The notes: generated from the sequence alone by a model not told the origin. DNA of 64,000 nt from VAZQ01 sp035263865 (GCA_035263865.1 DATFQX010000228.1:47133-111132), one strand, 5' to 3'; counted from the first letter of the stretch, positions 17,064 to 26,724 are shown. Program-made: numbers and translations.

Positions 17064-18065
17064 ATGGTGCATGTCGCGACACGCGACGCGGACCGTCTAC
17101 TACGCGTGGGCGTGGTAGGCGTCGGCGTAATGGGCAGCAACCATGCCCGTGTCTTCGCCGATCTGCCGGGTGTGAAGCTCGTGGGCGTGGCCGACCCCGA
17201 CGACAAGCAGCGCCACTTTGTTTCGGACGCGCTCGGGTGCCCGGCCTTCAACGCAGTCGAGCCGCTGCTGGCGGAAGGTGTCGATGCCATGACCATCGCC
17301 GCCCCCACGCATCTGCATCGAGAACTGGCGCTTTGCTGCATCAAGCGCGGCGTTCATGTCTTGGTGGAGAAGCCGATCGCGCCTTCCGTGGAAGAGGGAC
17401 GCGCGATCATCGCCGCAGCACGGCACGCGCGCGTCGCCTTGATGGTCGGCCATGTCGAGCGCTTCAACCCGACCGTCGAAGCGATCAAGGACGCGATCTG
17501 CGGCGAGGACATTCTTTCCATCGCCATCACCCGTGTCGGACCATTCCCTCCACGCATGTCCAACGTGGGCGTGGTCATCGATCTCGCCGTGCACGACATC
17601 GACCTCATTCGCTGGTTCACGGATTCTGAGATCGCAGAGGTGCAGCCGCAACTGTCAAACGCTGTCGCCGAACGCGAGGACATCGCGCTCCTGCAGTTCC
17701 GCACCACCTCCGGGGTGCTCGCGCACATCAACACCAATTGGCTGACCCCGTTCAAGGCGCGCAACGTCACGATCGCGACGCGCAACAAATACGTCATGGG
17801 GGACTTGCTGACGCGGCAGGTCACCGAATGTTTCGGCTTTCAGCCCGATGGCAGCTATTCGATGCGCCATCTCTCGGTCGGCCACGCCGAACCGTTGCGA
17901 GCCGAGCTACAAGCCTTCGTCGGTGCGATCCGCGATGGCAGGGACCCTACCGTGACAGGCGAGGAAGGCGTGGCGAGCCTCGAAATCGCCATCCGCTGCC
18001 TCGAGCATCGAGCTTTGGCGAGTGCGAGCCGTCGCCGGGCCGGTGCCCGACGGCTGACCGGTTGA
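17064..18065 (+). CDS. Gfo/Idh/MocA oxidoreductase, probable UDP-GlcNAc(A) 3-dehydrogenase
   Basis: NAD-dependent sugar dehydrogenase of 333 residues. The N-terminal Rossmann domain has VGVVGVGVMGSNHARV, the catalytic-lysine motif is EKPIAPS, and the C-terminal alpha/beta domain has VGPFPPR then VVIDLAVHDIDLIRWF with the active-site His-Asp. This combination is typical of WlbA/WbpB-like enzymes, which oxidise C3 of a UDP-N-acetyl-sugar so that a DegT aminotransferase can add an amino group. The next gene is such an aminotransferase, 33 bases downstream. With the tviB-like dehydrogenase this gives three steps to UDP-GlcNAc(3NH2)A. Other inositol or glucose dehydrogenase roles are less likely in this context. 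Confidence 0.85.
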   Translation: MVHVATRDADRLLRVGVVGVGVMGSNHARVFADLPGVKLVGVADPDDKQRHFVSDALGCPAFNAVEPLLAEGVDAMTIAAPTHLHRELALCCIKRGVHVLVEKPIAPSVEEGRAIIAAARHARVALMVGHVERFNPTVEAIKDAICGEDILSIAITRVGPFPPRMSNVGVVIDLAVHDIDLIRWFTDSEIAEVQPQLSNAVAEREDIALLQFRTTSGVLAHINTNWLTPFKARNVTIATRNKYVMGDLLTRQVTECFGFQPDGSYSMRHLSVGHAEPLRAELQAFVGAIRDGRDPTVTGEEGVASLEIAIRCLEHRALASASRRRAGARRLTG

Positions 18066-18098
18066 CGCGACTCCCCCGCCGATAATCACCGTCTGCCG

Positions 18099-19256
18099 AT
18101 GAATCAGCACGCTGCTCGCCTTGATCCCGTGCCGATCCCATTCATTGACGTTGCGGCGCAGCGGCGACGCTTGGGGCTCTCGATTGACGAGGCGATCGCC
18201 CGCGTGCTCGCGCATTGTCAATTCATCCTGGGCCCCGAAGTCCGCGCGCTCGAAACCAAGCTCGCGGAGTTCTGCGGCGCGCGGCACGTGGTGACGTGCG
18301 CGAGCGGAACCGATGCGCTGATCTTGGTGCTGATGGCGCAACGGATAGGGCCTGGTGACGCAGTGATCTGCCCCAGCTTTACTTTCACCGCGACTGCAGA
18401 GGTCGTCGCGCTCGTCGGCGCTACGCCGGTGTTCGCCGACGTGGAGGAAAAGAGCTTCAATCTGGATCCCGCGAGCCTGCAGCGGGCATGCGGTGCGGCG
18501 CGCGCGGCCGGGCTTCGTCCCAAGGCCGTCATCCCGGTAGACCTTTTCGGGCAGCCCGCGGATTACGACCGCATTATGCCGATCGCGGAGGCGGAAAGCC
18601 TTTTCGTCCTCGATGACGCCGCGCAGGCCTTCGGCGCGACCTACAAAAATCGCCGCCTCGGGGTGGTCGCGCCGGCAACAGCAACGAGTTTCTTTCCGGC
18701 CAAGCCGCTGGGCTGCTACGGCGACGGCGGGGCCGTCATCACCGATGACGAGGAGCTTGCCCAGATCATTCGCAGCCTTCGCGTGCACGGGGAGGGGCGC
18801 GGCAAATACGACTGCGTGCGAATCGGACTCAACGGCAGGATGGACACGATCCAAGCGGCCGTGCTGTTGGAAAAACTAAAGATTTTTCCCGAGGAGCTTT
18901 TGGCGCGCGAACGCATTGCCCGCCGCTATTCCGCGCGGCTCGGCGACGTCGCGGCTGTTCCCAGGCTAGCGCGAGGCTCGACCTCGGTCTGGGCACAATA
19001 CACCATTCGCGTTGCGTCCGGGCGGCGCGACGGGCTCGCGGCTGAGCTTAAGGCCAGCGGTATTCCGACCGCAGTCCACTACCCGATCCCGCTGCATCGC
19101 CAAGAGGCTTACCAGCACTTTCCCATGGCAGCCGATGGCGCGCCGGTGAGCGAACGGTTGGCGGAGGAAGTGATCAGCTTGCCGATGCACGCCTATCTCG
19201 ACGCGGCGACCCAGGATCGCATTATCGACGCCGTGCGGCGCGCGCTGGCCGTCTGA
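18099..19256 (+). CDS. DegT/DnrJ/EryC1/StrS sugar aminotransferase (WbpE/WlbC type)
   Basis: PLP-dependent aminotransferase of 385 residues using glutamate to aminate a keto-sugar nucleotide. It has IPFIDVAAQRRRL at the N-terminus, CASGTDALILVLMA, ICPSFTFTATAEVV, VIPVDLFGQPADYD, LDDAAQAFGATY, and the PLP lysine in SFFPAKPLGCYGDGGA; then RVHGEGRGKYD and IGLNGRMDTIQAAVL. The Gly-Arg-Met-Asp section and close pairing with the Gfo/Idh/MocA dehydrogenase fit UDP-2-acetamido-3-keto-uronate 3-aminotransferases (WbpE, WlbC). No WbpD/WlbB-type acetyltransferase follows, so acetylation of the new amine is not accounted for in the window. Length is normal. Confidence 0.93.
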   Translation: MNQHAARLDPVPIPFIDVAAQRRRLGLSIDEAIARVLAHCQFILGPEVRALETKLAEFCGARHVVTCASGTDALILVLMAQRIGPGDAVICPSFTFTATAEVVALVGATPVFADVEEKSFNLDPASLQRACGAARAAGLRPKAVIPVDLFGQPADYDRIMPIAEAESLFVLDDAAQAFGATYKNRRLGVVAPATATSFFPAKPLGCYGDGGAVITDDEELAQIIRSLRVHGEGRGKYDCVRIGLNGRMDTIQAAVLLEKLKIFPEELLARERIARRYSARLGDVAAVPRLARGSTSVWAQYTIRVASGRRDGLAAELKASGIPTAVHYPIPLHRQEAYQHFPMAADGAPVSERLAEEVISLPMHAYLDAATQDRIIDAVRRALAV

Positions 19257-19300
19257 AGGGATCAACTCTCCGATCCTCTCGCCGCCTCCATCGGAGCCCA

Positions 19301-19316
19301 CCCGATTATAATCGGG
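19301..19316. promoter_or_regulatory. Perfect 16-bp palindrome containing TATAAT
   Basis: CCCGATTATAATCGGG lies between the aminotransferase stop and the murJ start. It can form a 6-bp stem with a TATA loop, and it includes a TATAAT sequence at 19307-19312 that could be a -10 box for murJ. There is no clear -35 box about 17 bases upstream and only a weak T-rich tail, so operator, promoter and weak terminator are all possible. Confidence 0.4.
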
Positions 19317-19360
19317 CTTGATTCTCGCGACTCTCCAGCAGGACAGAGACGGGCCGGCTG

Positions 19361-20887
19361 ATGATTGGACGTATCTTCACCGTCGGCGGGTTCACGCTGG
19401 TATCGCGCGTCACCGGCTTTTTCCGCGACGTGATGCTGGCGGCCGTGCTCGGAGCGGGCCCGGTGGCGGATGCCTTCTTCGTCGCGCTGCGGCTTCCAAA
19501 TCACTTCCGTGCGATCTTCGCAGAAGGCGCATTCAACGCGGCTTTCGTCCCCGCCTATGCACGCATCCGTGAACAGGGCGGGCCGGATGCCGCACAGCTC
19601 TTCGGCGATCGCGTATTTACCATCCTTGTCGGCTGCGTTGGCCTTCTGGTTCTGCTCGCACTGGTCTTCACGCCGGCGGTGATTTCCCTTCTCGCCCCCG
19701 GCTTCTCCGAAGATCCCGGCCGTTTCGCGCTCGCCGTCGAGCTCACGCGGATCACGTTCCCCTATCTTCTGCTCATGTCGCTGGTGACGCTTTACGGCGG
19801 CATTCTCAATGCGCTGGCGCGCTTTGCCGCGGCGGCGGCAGCGCCAATCCTGCTCAACGTATCGATGATGGCGGCGCTCGCGGTGGCGGTGTTATTTCCG
19901 ACGCCTGGACACGCCGCCGCCTGGGGCGTGTTGATCGCCGGTGTTCTCGAGGCGCTGCTGGTCGGGGGCGATATGCTGCGCAACGGCGTGCTGACGGCGT
20001 TCCGTTGGCCGAAATGGGACGAGGACGTCAAACGCTTCTTCAACGCACTCGGCCCCGCGACGATCGGCTCGGCCGGCACGCAGATCGCGCTGTTTGCCGA
20101 CACCATCATCGCGAGCTTCCTCGCTGCCGGCGCGCTTTCCGCGCTCTATTACGCCGACCGGCTCAACCAGCTGCCGATTGGCGTCATCGGCATTGCGGTG
20201 GGAACCGTGCTGTTGCCGGAAATGGCGAGCCGCATCGCGGCGGGTGACGAAGCCGGTGCGCGCCGCGCGCAGAGCCGCGCCATCGAGCTCACGCTGCTCT
20301 TGTCGATTCCCTGCCTCGTGGCTTTTCTGATCATTCCCGACCTCATCATGCGCGCGCTGTTCATGCGCGGAAAGTTCACCGCTGCCGACGCAACCTCCGC
20401 CTCGCAGACGCTTGTCGCCTATGCGCTCGGACTGCTGCCGTTCGTTCTGATCCGCAGCGTGATCGCGACCTTTCTCGCCCGCGGCGATACGGCAACCCCG
20501 GTTAAGGCCTCACTGACCGCGGTGGCGGTCAATGTCCTCTTCAAAGCTCTCTTCTATTCCTTCACCGCGCTGGCGCAGGTGGGACTCGCGCTCGCCACGT
20601 CGATCGGCGCTTGGCTCAATCTCGGCCTCGTCCTTTGGTTTGCCGCGCGGCGCGGCCACCTCGTCATCGATGCGGCCTTGCGTAGCGCCGCGGCAAGGTT
20701 GACCGTAGCCGCCATTGCGCTCGCGGCGGTGCTCTTGCTGACGCAAGGCCCTGTCGCGCGGCTGTTTGCAGGTTGGACCTCCTGGCGGGACGAAAGCACG
20801 CTTGCTGTGCTCGCTCTCATCGGAGGCGCGGTCTATGCCGCGGCCATATTCGCGCTGTTCGGTAAAGAGTGGTTGGAGCCGGACTGA
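19361..20887 (+). CDS. murJ: Lipid II flippase MurJ (MviN)
   Basis: Integral membrane flippase of 508 residues with about 14 transmembrane helices, of the MOP exporter superfamily. It opens with the family signature FTVGGFTLVSRVTGFFRDVMLA, then GPVADAFFVALRLPNHFRAIFAEGAFNAAFVPAY, with the conserved arginines of the central cavity (R-V-T-G-F-x-R-D). MurJ carries undecaprenyl-linked peptidoglycan precursor across the inner membrane. The sequence is that of a normal MurJ rather than a Wzx, so its place at the end of the polysaccharide locus may be accidental. It could also flip a polymer repeat unit, as no other Wzx is in the window. It ends next to the converging protease gene. Confidence 0.93.
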   Translation: MIGRIFTVGGFTLVSRVTGFFRDVMLAAVLGAGPVADAFFVALRLPNHFRAIFAEGAFNAAFVPAYARIREQGGPDAAQLFGDRVFTILVGCVGLLVLLALVFTPAVISLLAPGFSEDPGRFALAVELTRITFPYLLLMSLVTLYGGILNALARFAAAAAAPILLNVSMMAALAVAVLFPTPGHAAAWGVLIAGVLEALLVGGDMLRNGVLTAFRWPKWDEDVKRFFNALGPATIGSAGTQIALFADTIIASFLAAGALSALYYADRLNQLPIGVIGIAVGTVLLPEMASRIAAGDEAGARRAQSRAIELTLLLSIPCLVAFLIIPDLIMRALFMRGKFTAADATSASQTLVAYALGLLPFVLIRSVIATFLARGDTATPVKASLTAVAVNVLFKALFYSFTALAQVGLALATSIGAWLNLGLVLWFAARRGHLVIDAALRSAAARLTVAAIALAAVLLLTQGPVARLFAGWTSWRDESTLAVLALIGGAVYAAAIFALFGKEWLEPD

Positions 20888-21877
20888 TCAGCCGAGATGT
20901 ATGCGCTCGTGCGGCACGAGCGAGAGCGTGCGGCGGCCGCCGTTGTGCAGCACCTCGAGCTGGATGGTGCGGCCGATCTTATCGCCAGCGAGCACGCGAA
21001 TGAGATCGTCTGCGCCGGTGATCACGATCCCGTCCAGCGCCAGAATGATGTCGCCGGCCAGGAGTCCCGCGCGTTCGGCGGGGCTTCCCGGCTCGATGCT
21101 GGCGACCATCACTGCGCTCTCCTGAGCGAGTCCGGCTGCGTGCCGCCGGCGCCGCGAGAGCGCGAATTGCTGGGCCGCGATGCCAATATAGGCGCGCCGC
21201 ACCCGGCCATGTCGCACCAACTCGCCCAGCACGAAGCTCGCTGTGTTGGAGGCAACCGCAAAGCAGATGCCCTGCGCGCCCATGATCAGCGCCGTGTTGA
21301 TCCCGACAACCTCGCCGTGGGAGGAGACAAGCGGGCCACCGGAATTGCCGGGATTGAGCGCGGCGTCGGTCTGGATCACATCGTCGATCAGCCGCCCAGA
21401 GCGCGCCCGCAGCGATCGGCCGAGCGCCGAAACCACACCCGTGGTCACCGTCGACTCGAAACCGAGCGGATTGCCGATGGCGATCACCAATTGACCGCGC
21501 TTGAGCAGCTTGGAATTGCCGAGCGGCGCTGCCGGCAGCGTCACCGGGGCATCGACACGCACCAAGGCAAGATCGGTATCGGGGTCGTCCCCGACCACCC
21601 GTGCGGTCAAGCTACGACCCTCGACCGTGGTCGCGGTAACGCGGGCGACGTTTCCGACCACGTGGCTGTTGGTAAGCACTAGGCCGTCCGGCGCGACCAC
21701 GACACCCGATCCGGTGCCGTCGCGCCGCCGCTCGGACGCCACATCGAGCCGCACCACCGCCGGGCCGACGCGCTCCACCACGTCGATGACGGCACGGGAA
21801 TATGCGTCGAGAAGCGCCTGGTCATCGGGCGGAACGGGGGAGGGGCTGTCGAGATTAGTGGTAGGTCGGTCGAGCAT
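20888..21877 (-). CDS. HtrA/DegP-like serine protease with PDZ domain
   Basis: S1C-family trypsin-like protease. The triad is clear: His in LTNSHVVG, Asp in DTDLALVRV, Ser in NPGNSGGPL, all correctly spaced. One PDZ domain follows (EPGSPAERAGLLAGDIILALDG). From the ATG at 21877 the protein has 329 residues; an in-frame start at 21976 would add 33 residues without improving the N-terminus. I see no clear signal peptide from either start, unlike periplasmic DegP, so cytoplasmic location, an unusual anchor or a mis-chosen start is possible. It has one PDZ, like DegS. It converges on murJ with no gap. Confidence 0.88.
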   Translation of the reverse strand: MLDRPTTNLDSPSPVPPDDQALLDAYSRAVIDVVERVGPAVVRLDVASERRRDGTGSGVVVAPDGLVLTNSHVVGNVARVTATTVEGRSLTARVVGDDPDTDLALVRVDAPVTLPAAPLGNSKLLKRGQLVIAIGNPLGFESTVTTGVVSALGRSLRARSGRLIDDVIQTDAALNPGNSGGPLVSSHGEVVGINTALIMGAQGICFAVASNTASFVLGELVRHGRVRRAYIGIAAQQFALSRRRRHAAGLAQESAVMVASIEPGSPAERAGLLAGDIILALDGIVITGADDLIRVLAGDKIGRTIQLEVLHNGGRRTLSLVPHERIHLG

Positions 21878-22066
21878 GGCTGTGGCCGCGGTGCCCTGCG
21901 CGAAGCCGGTATGGCCTCGCATCATGCGCAGGTGATTGATGGACTTGGGACGTAGCGACGCATATGGGGTGCGCAAGGCTGGCGGGAAAGAGCGACGGGG
22001 GCCTTCACAAACGCGCGACCGCCATGCGGCGCCGAATGTCCCGCCTCTATATAGCCCCTATTTGCC

Positions 22067-23275
22067 ATGATTTTGCGCTCCAGCCTCATGCTGTCATCCT
22101 CCCGACCTCTCGCTGCCGCTGCGATCGCTTTAGCGTGCCTGCTTGCGGCCTGCGGCCAGGGTCAGAAGCAGGCCGGGCCTCCGCCGCCCAAGGTCACCGT
22201 CGCCAACCCGATCAAACGCACCATCGTTGATCAAGACGAATATGTCGGCCGCTTCGTGCCGGTCGACGTGGTGGAAGTGCGCGCGCGAGTGTCGGGCTAC
22301 CTCGATCGTATCCATTTCACCGACGGGCAGATCGTCAAACAGGGCGACCTCTTGTTCACGATCGACAAGCGGCCGTTCCAGAACACCCTGGATCAGGCGC
22401 GCGCGAATCTGGAGACGGCGAAATCGAATCTCGCCTTCACTCAGTCGGACTTGGCGCGCGGGCAGCAGCTTGTGCGCGAGCGCACCATCAGCGAGCAGAT
22501 TTACGAGCAGCGGGCGCAGGCCTTCCGCAACGCGCAGGCCTCGGTGGCGGCGAACGAGGCGATGGTGCGTCAGGCCGAGCTCGATCTCGACTACACCGAG
22601 CTGCGGGCGCCGATCACGGGCCGCATCGGTGACCGCCGCGTGACCCAGGGCAACCTGGTAACGGGTGGCGCCGGCGGCAATACCACCTTGCTCGCGACGA
22701 TCGTCTCGATCGATCCGATCCGTTTCGAATTCACCTTTGATGAGGGGGCCCTGCTGCGCTACCAGCGGCTGGCGAGCGGCAGCAGCAGCGAGGTGGGCGG
22801 CCTGGGCGGCACCACGGTGCGGCTGAAGTTGCTTGACGAGACCGACTTCTCGCATTCGGCCCGGATGGATTTCGTCGACAACGTCATCGACCGAGCGACG
22901 GGCACGATCCGCGGGCGTGCGCAGTTGAGCAATGCCAATGGCCTGTTCACACCGGGCATGTTCGCGCGCGTGCAGGTGCCGGCCTCGGCGCCATATCAGG
23001 CGCTGATGATTCCGGACGCCGCCATCGGCTCGGAGCAGGCGCGCAAATTCGTCTACGTAATCGATCAAGACAATGTCGCGCGGCTGCGTTATGTGACGCT
23101 TGGCCAGTTGGTCGATGACCTGCGGGTGATAAAGGATGGGCTCTCGGCCGGCGATCGCGTGGTCGTCAACGGTTTGATGCGGGTGCGACAGGGGCAGAAG
23201 GTGACGCCGGACGAGCAGCCGGCATCGCCGCAAGCGAGCGTCCCTACTGGGAGAGCAGCCGACAAGACCGACTGA
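22067..23275 (+). CDS. RND efflux periplasmic adaptor lipoprotein (AcrA/MexA type)
   Basis: Membrane-fusion subunit of a tripartite efflux pump, 402 residues. A lipoprotein signal ends in LLAAC with Cys29 as the lipid site. The order is standard: beta-barrel/lipoyl half (VRARVSGYLDRIHFTDGQIVKQGDLLFTID), an alpha-hairpin (about residues 105-165), second lipoyl half (LDYTELRAPITGRIGDRRV), then barrel and membrane-proximal parts (VPASAPYQALMIPDAAIGSEQ). It links the inner-membrane pump encoded 14 bases downstream with an outer-membrane channel. No TolC-like channel or TetR/MarR regulator gene is near, so the channel must be encoded elsewhere. Confidence 0.95.
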   Translation: MILRSSLMLSSSRPLAAAAIALACLLAACGQGQKQAGPPPPKVTVANPIKRTIVDQDEYVGRFVPVDVVEVRARVSGYLDRIHFTDGQIVKQGDLLFTIDKRPFQNTLDQARANLETAKSNLAFTQSDLARGQQLVRERTISEQIYEQRAQAFRNAQASVAANEAMVRQAELDLDYTELRAPITGRIGDRRVTQGNLVTGGAGGNTTLLATIVSIDPIRFEFTFDEGALLRYQRLASGSSSEVGGLGGTTVRLKLLDETDFSHSARMDFVDNVIDRATGTIRGRAQLSNANGLFTPGMFARVQVPASAPYQALMIPDAAIGSEQARKFVYVIDQDNVARLRYVTLGQLVDDLRVIKDGLSAGDRVVVNGLMRVRQGQKVTPDEQPASPQASVPTGRAADKTD

Positions 23276-23289
23276 ACGATACCTACGTC

Positions 23290-26200
23290 ATGCGCATCTC
23301 GCACTTCTTCATCGATCGGCCGATCTTCGCTGCGGTCGTTTCAATCGTCTTCTTGATCGTCGGTGGCGTGTCATATTCGCGCTTGCCGGTGACGCAATAT
23401 CCAGAGATCGCGCCGCCCACCATCAACGTCTCCGGACAATATCCCGGCGCCAACGCGGATATCGTCGCGGCCACCGTGGTGACGCCGATCGAGCAGCAGA
23501 TCAACGGCGTCGAGAACATGATCTACATGTCCTCGAATTCGACGGCGGACGGGCGCTTTTCCATCGATGTGAGTTTCGAGCTCGGCACCAGCCTCGATAT
23601 CGCGCAGGTGCAAGTGCAGAACCGGGTTGCCATTGCGCAGCCGCGTCTGCCCGGCGACGTGCGCAACATCGGTGTGACCGTGACCAAAAAGTCGCCGGAT
23701 CTGATGATGGTGGTCCACCTCTACTCGCCCGACCAGTCGCGGGATACGTTGTTCATCTCAAATTACGCGACGCTCTCGGTCACGGACATTTTGACTCGCA
23801 TCGACGGGGTCGGCTCGATCACCGTCTTTGGCAGCCGCGATTACTCGATGCGCATCTGGGTCGATCCCGACCGCCTGCAGACGGTGGGCTTGACCGCCAT
23901 CGATGTGGTGCTGGCGCTGCAAGGGCAGAACGTCCAGGTCGCCTCCGGCGTGCTCGATCAGCCGCCGGTCCCCCATCAGGGCGCGTTTCAGATCGCGGTG
24001 CAGACGCTGGGGCGGCTCGCCAATCCCGACGAATTCTACAACATCGTCGTCAAGCAGACCGCGAGCGCCGTGGTGCGGTTGCGCGACGTGGCTCGCATCG
24101 AGCTGGCGGCGCAAGACTACTCGACTAATTCGTATCTCGACCGCGACCCCGCGGTGGCGCTAGGGATCTTCCAGCGGCCGGGCTCGAACGCGCTGGCGAC
24201 GGCACAGGCCATCATCGACACGATGGAGCAGTTGTCGAGCGGATTTCCTGCCGGGCTCAAATACGCCATCGTCTACAATCCGACGCAATTCATCAAGCAG
24301 TCCGTCGATGCCGTGAGGGACACGATCCTCGAGGCGATCGTTCTCGTCGTGCTCGTCGTCATCTTGTTCCTGCAGACATGGCGCGCGGCGATCATTCCGA
24401 TCGTCGCCATTCCCGTTTCGCTGATCGGAACGTTCTTTTTCATGTCGATGTTCGGGTTCACGCTGAACAATCTTTCCTTGTTCGGGCTGGTGCTCGCGAT
24501 CGGCGTCGTGGTCGACGACGCGATCGTCGTGGTGGAGAACGTCGAGCGCAATATCGCGGCCGGGCTCGATCCGCGCGCGGCGGCCTACAAAAGTATGGAC
24601 GAGGTCGGACAGGCCTTGATCGCCATTGCGCTCGTGTTGTGCGCGGTGTTCGTGCCCTCGATCTTCATCACCGGCATTTCCGGGCAATTCTATCGCCAAT
24701 TCGCACTGACGATTGCCGCCGCCACGATCATCTCGCTGATCGTGTCGCTGACGCTGTCGCCGGCCATGTGCGCGCTCCTGCTCAAACCACGGGGGCGCGA
24801 GCCGCGGGTGGCGTGGTGGGCGCGGCCGGTGCGCGCCTCTTTCTCCGCGTTCAACTGGGGCTTCGATCGTTTCGCCGCCAGCTATCATTGGCTGATCGGC
24901 CGGGCGGTGCGCATCGTCGCCGTCATGGTCGTCCTCTACGTCGCGATCCTGGGCTACGGGCTCAATGAATTCCGCAATACGCCGCTCGGGTTCATTCCCC
25001 AGGTCGACCGCGGCTATCTGATCGGGGTGCTGCAGTTGCCTCCCGGCTCTGCTTTGGCCCGCACCGACGAGGTTCAGCGGCGGGTGGTCGAGATCGCTCT
25101 GCACACACCTGGCATCGCGCACGCCGTGAGCATCGTCGGATTTAGCGGCGCCACTTTCACGAATGCACCGAACTCCGGCGCCGTGTTTCTCATCCTCGAG
25201 GATTGGGCCAATCGCGGGCGCGATCTCAAGCTATCCGCCGCGGGGATCACCAGCGAGCTGTTGAAGCGGCTCTCCGGCATCCAGGAGGGGCTGGTGTTGG
25301 TGGTACAGCCGCCGCCCATAGCCGGCATCGGCAACACCGGTGGGTTCCGGATGATGCTCGAAGACCGCCAAAGCCGCGGTTCCCAAGCGTTGGTGGAAGC
25401 CGCCACCGCCATGATGAGCAAGGCCGCGCAAACGCCGGGACTAGCCCAGGTGTTCACCTTGTTCGAGAATTCGACGCCGCAGTTCTATCTCGACATCGAT
25501 CGCACCAAGGCGCAGCTGCTCGGCGTCAGCGTGCCGGACGTGTTCGCCGCCTTGCAGGTCTTTATCGGCTCGGTCTACGTCAACGACTTCAATCTGTTCG
25601 GCAAGACGTTTCGCGTTACCGCCCAGGCCGACGCGCCCTATCGCATGGATGCGAAAGATATCTTGAATATCCGCGTGCGCAATTCGGCCGGCGGCACGGT
25701 GCCGCTCGGCTCGTTCACTACCGTGCGGAATATTGCCGGACCTTACCGCGTCCCACGCCACAACCTTTATCCCGCCGCCGAGCTCGACGGCGCGCCCGCC
25801 GCCGGATATTCGCAAGGGCAAGCCATCGATACCATGCAAAAGCTCGCCGCCGAGGAACTGCCCGACGGCTTCGGCTATGAGTGGACGACGCTCGCCTACC
25901 AGCAAGTGAGAGCGGGAAACACCGCGATGTTTGCCTTTGCGCTCGCCGTCGTGTTCGTCTTCCTCGTGCTCGCCGCGCAATTCGAGAGCGTGACGCTTCC
26001 GCTTGCCGTGATCATGATCGTGCCGATGTGTCTCGTTGCCGCAATCAGCGGCGTGATCCTGCGCGGGCAGGACAACAATATTCTCACCCAAGTGGGTTTC
26101 GTCGTGCTGATCGGGCTGGCCGCCAAGAACGCGATCCTGATCGTGGAATTTGCCAAGCAGCTCGAGGACCAAGGCCGCGACCGCTTTGCCGCGGCGGTGG

Positions 26201-26454
26201 AAGCGGCGCGGCTGCGGCTGCGCCCGATCCTGATGACGTCGCTTGCCTTCATCTTCGGCGTCATGCCGCTCGTATGGGCGATCGGGGCGGGCGCGGAGCT
26301 GCGACAGATGTTGGGCACCGCGGTGTTCGCCGGCATGATCGGCGTCACCGCGTTCGGGCTCGTTTTCACGCCGATCTTCTACGTGGTCTGCCGCTGGATC
26401 GCGGAAAAGCTGCGCCGCCGCGCGCCGGCGCCGCGGGCCGCGCCGGCGGAGTAG
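23290..26454 (+). CDS. RND multidrug efflux pump, HAE1 family (AcrB/MexB type)
   Basis: Proton-driven inner-membrane transporter of 1054 residues, normal for AcrB homologues. It starts FFIDRPIFAAVVSIVFLIVGG. The TM4 proton-relay aspartates are in GVVVDDAIVVVENVERN, and the TM10 lysine is in GLAAKNAILIVEFAKQ. Duplicated halves each have a large periplasmic loop (porter and docking domains). HAE1 pumps export hydrophobic and amphiphilic drugs, bile salts or dyes; actual substrates are not predictable. It forms an operon with the adaptor 14 bases upstream. The C-terminal tail is short and Ala/Pro/Arg-rich. Confidence 0.97.
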   Translation: MRISHFFIDRPIFAAVVSIVFLIVGGVSYSRLPVTQYPEIAPPTINVSGQYPGANADIVAATVVTPIEQQINGVENMIYMSSNSTADGRFSIDVSFELGTSLDIAQVQVQNRVAIAQPRLPGDVRNIGVTVTKKSPDLMMVVHLYSPDQSRDTLFISNYATLSVTDILTRIDGVGSITVFGSRDYSMRIWVDPDRLQTVGLTAIDVVLALQGQNVQVASGVLDQPPVPHQGAFQIAVQTLGRLANPDEFYNIVVKQTASAVVRLRDVARIELAAQDYSTNSYLDRDPAVALGIFQRPGSNALATAQAIIDTMEQLSSGFPAGLKYAIVYNPTQFIKQSVDAVRDTILEAIVLVVLVVILFLQTWRAAIIPIVAIPVSLIGTFFFMSMFGFTLNNLSLFGLVLAIGVVVDDAIVVVENVERNIAAGLDPRAAAYKSMDEVGQALIAIALVLCAVFVPSIFITGISGQFYRQFALTIAAATIISLIVSLTLSPAMCALLLKPRGREPRVAWWARPVRASFSAFNWGFDRFAASYHWLIGRAVRIVAVMVVLYVAILGYGLNEFRNTPLGFIPQVDRGYLIGVLQLPPGSALARTDEVQRRVVEIALHTPGIAHAVSIVGFSGATFTNAPNSGAVFLILEDWANRGRDLKLSAAGITSELLKRLSGIQEGLVLVVQPPPIAGIGNTGGFRMMLEDRQSRGSQALVEAATAMMSKAAQTPGLAQVFTLFENSTPQFYLDIDRTKAQLLGVSVPDVFAALQVFIGSVYVNDFNLFGKTFRVTAQADAPYRMDAKDILNIRVRNSAGGTVPLGSFTTVRNIAGPYRVPRHNLYPAAELDGAPAAGYSQGQAIDTMQKLAAEELPDGFGYEWTTLAYQQVRAGNTAMFAFALAVVFVFLVLAAQFESVTLPLAVIMIVPMCLVAAISGVILRGQDNNILTQVGFVVLIGLAAKNAILIVEFAKQLEDQGRDRFAAAVEAARLRLRPILMTSLAFIFGVMPLVWAIGAGAELRQMLGTAVFAGMIGVTAFGLVFTPIFYVVCRWIAEKLRRRAPAPRAAPAE

Positions 26455-26695
26455 GCGCTAAAGCCCGTTGCGGGGCGCACTTTCCACCCCTCAGCCATGT
26501 CGGTCGACACCGGAGCCTCGTCGCGTCGCGATTGCAGAGCAGAGGCAACGGCATGGGCTATGAGTGGACACGCCTCACGCAATCGTGATCGTTATGCTTA
26601 GTCTCCGATTTCGCGCCGTCTGGAATAACGAAAGTCTGTCGGTGGTCTAGGAAGTGCCCACCCAAGCCGCGCCGGCCGGCGCGCAAATCTTTCGA

Positions 26696-26719
26696 CGAGG
26701 GAGCACATCGAGGGAGCAC
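26696..26719 (+). repeat. Tandem 11-base repeat carrying the ribosome-binding site
   Basis: CGAGGGAGCAC occurs at 26696-26706 and again at 26709-26719, two bases apart and directly before the cytochrome start at 26725. Each copy contains a GGGAG Shine-Dalgarno-like core, so the ribosome site appears duplicated; only the second is at a useful distance. Confidence 0.6.
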
Positions 26720-26724
26720 GTATC

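Noticed and set aside
20888..21877. A signal peptide for the HtrA-like protease
   Set aside because: Neither the start at 21877 nor the one at 21976 gives a hydrophobic segment, so export was not called.
24160..26172. Minus-strand frames within the RND pump gene
   Set aside because: Asp/Arg/His-rich shadow translations without any motif, opposite a clear AcrB homologue.
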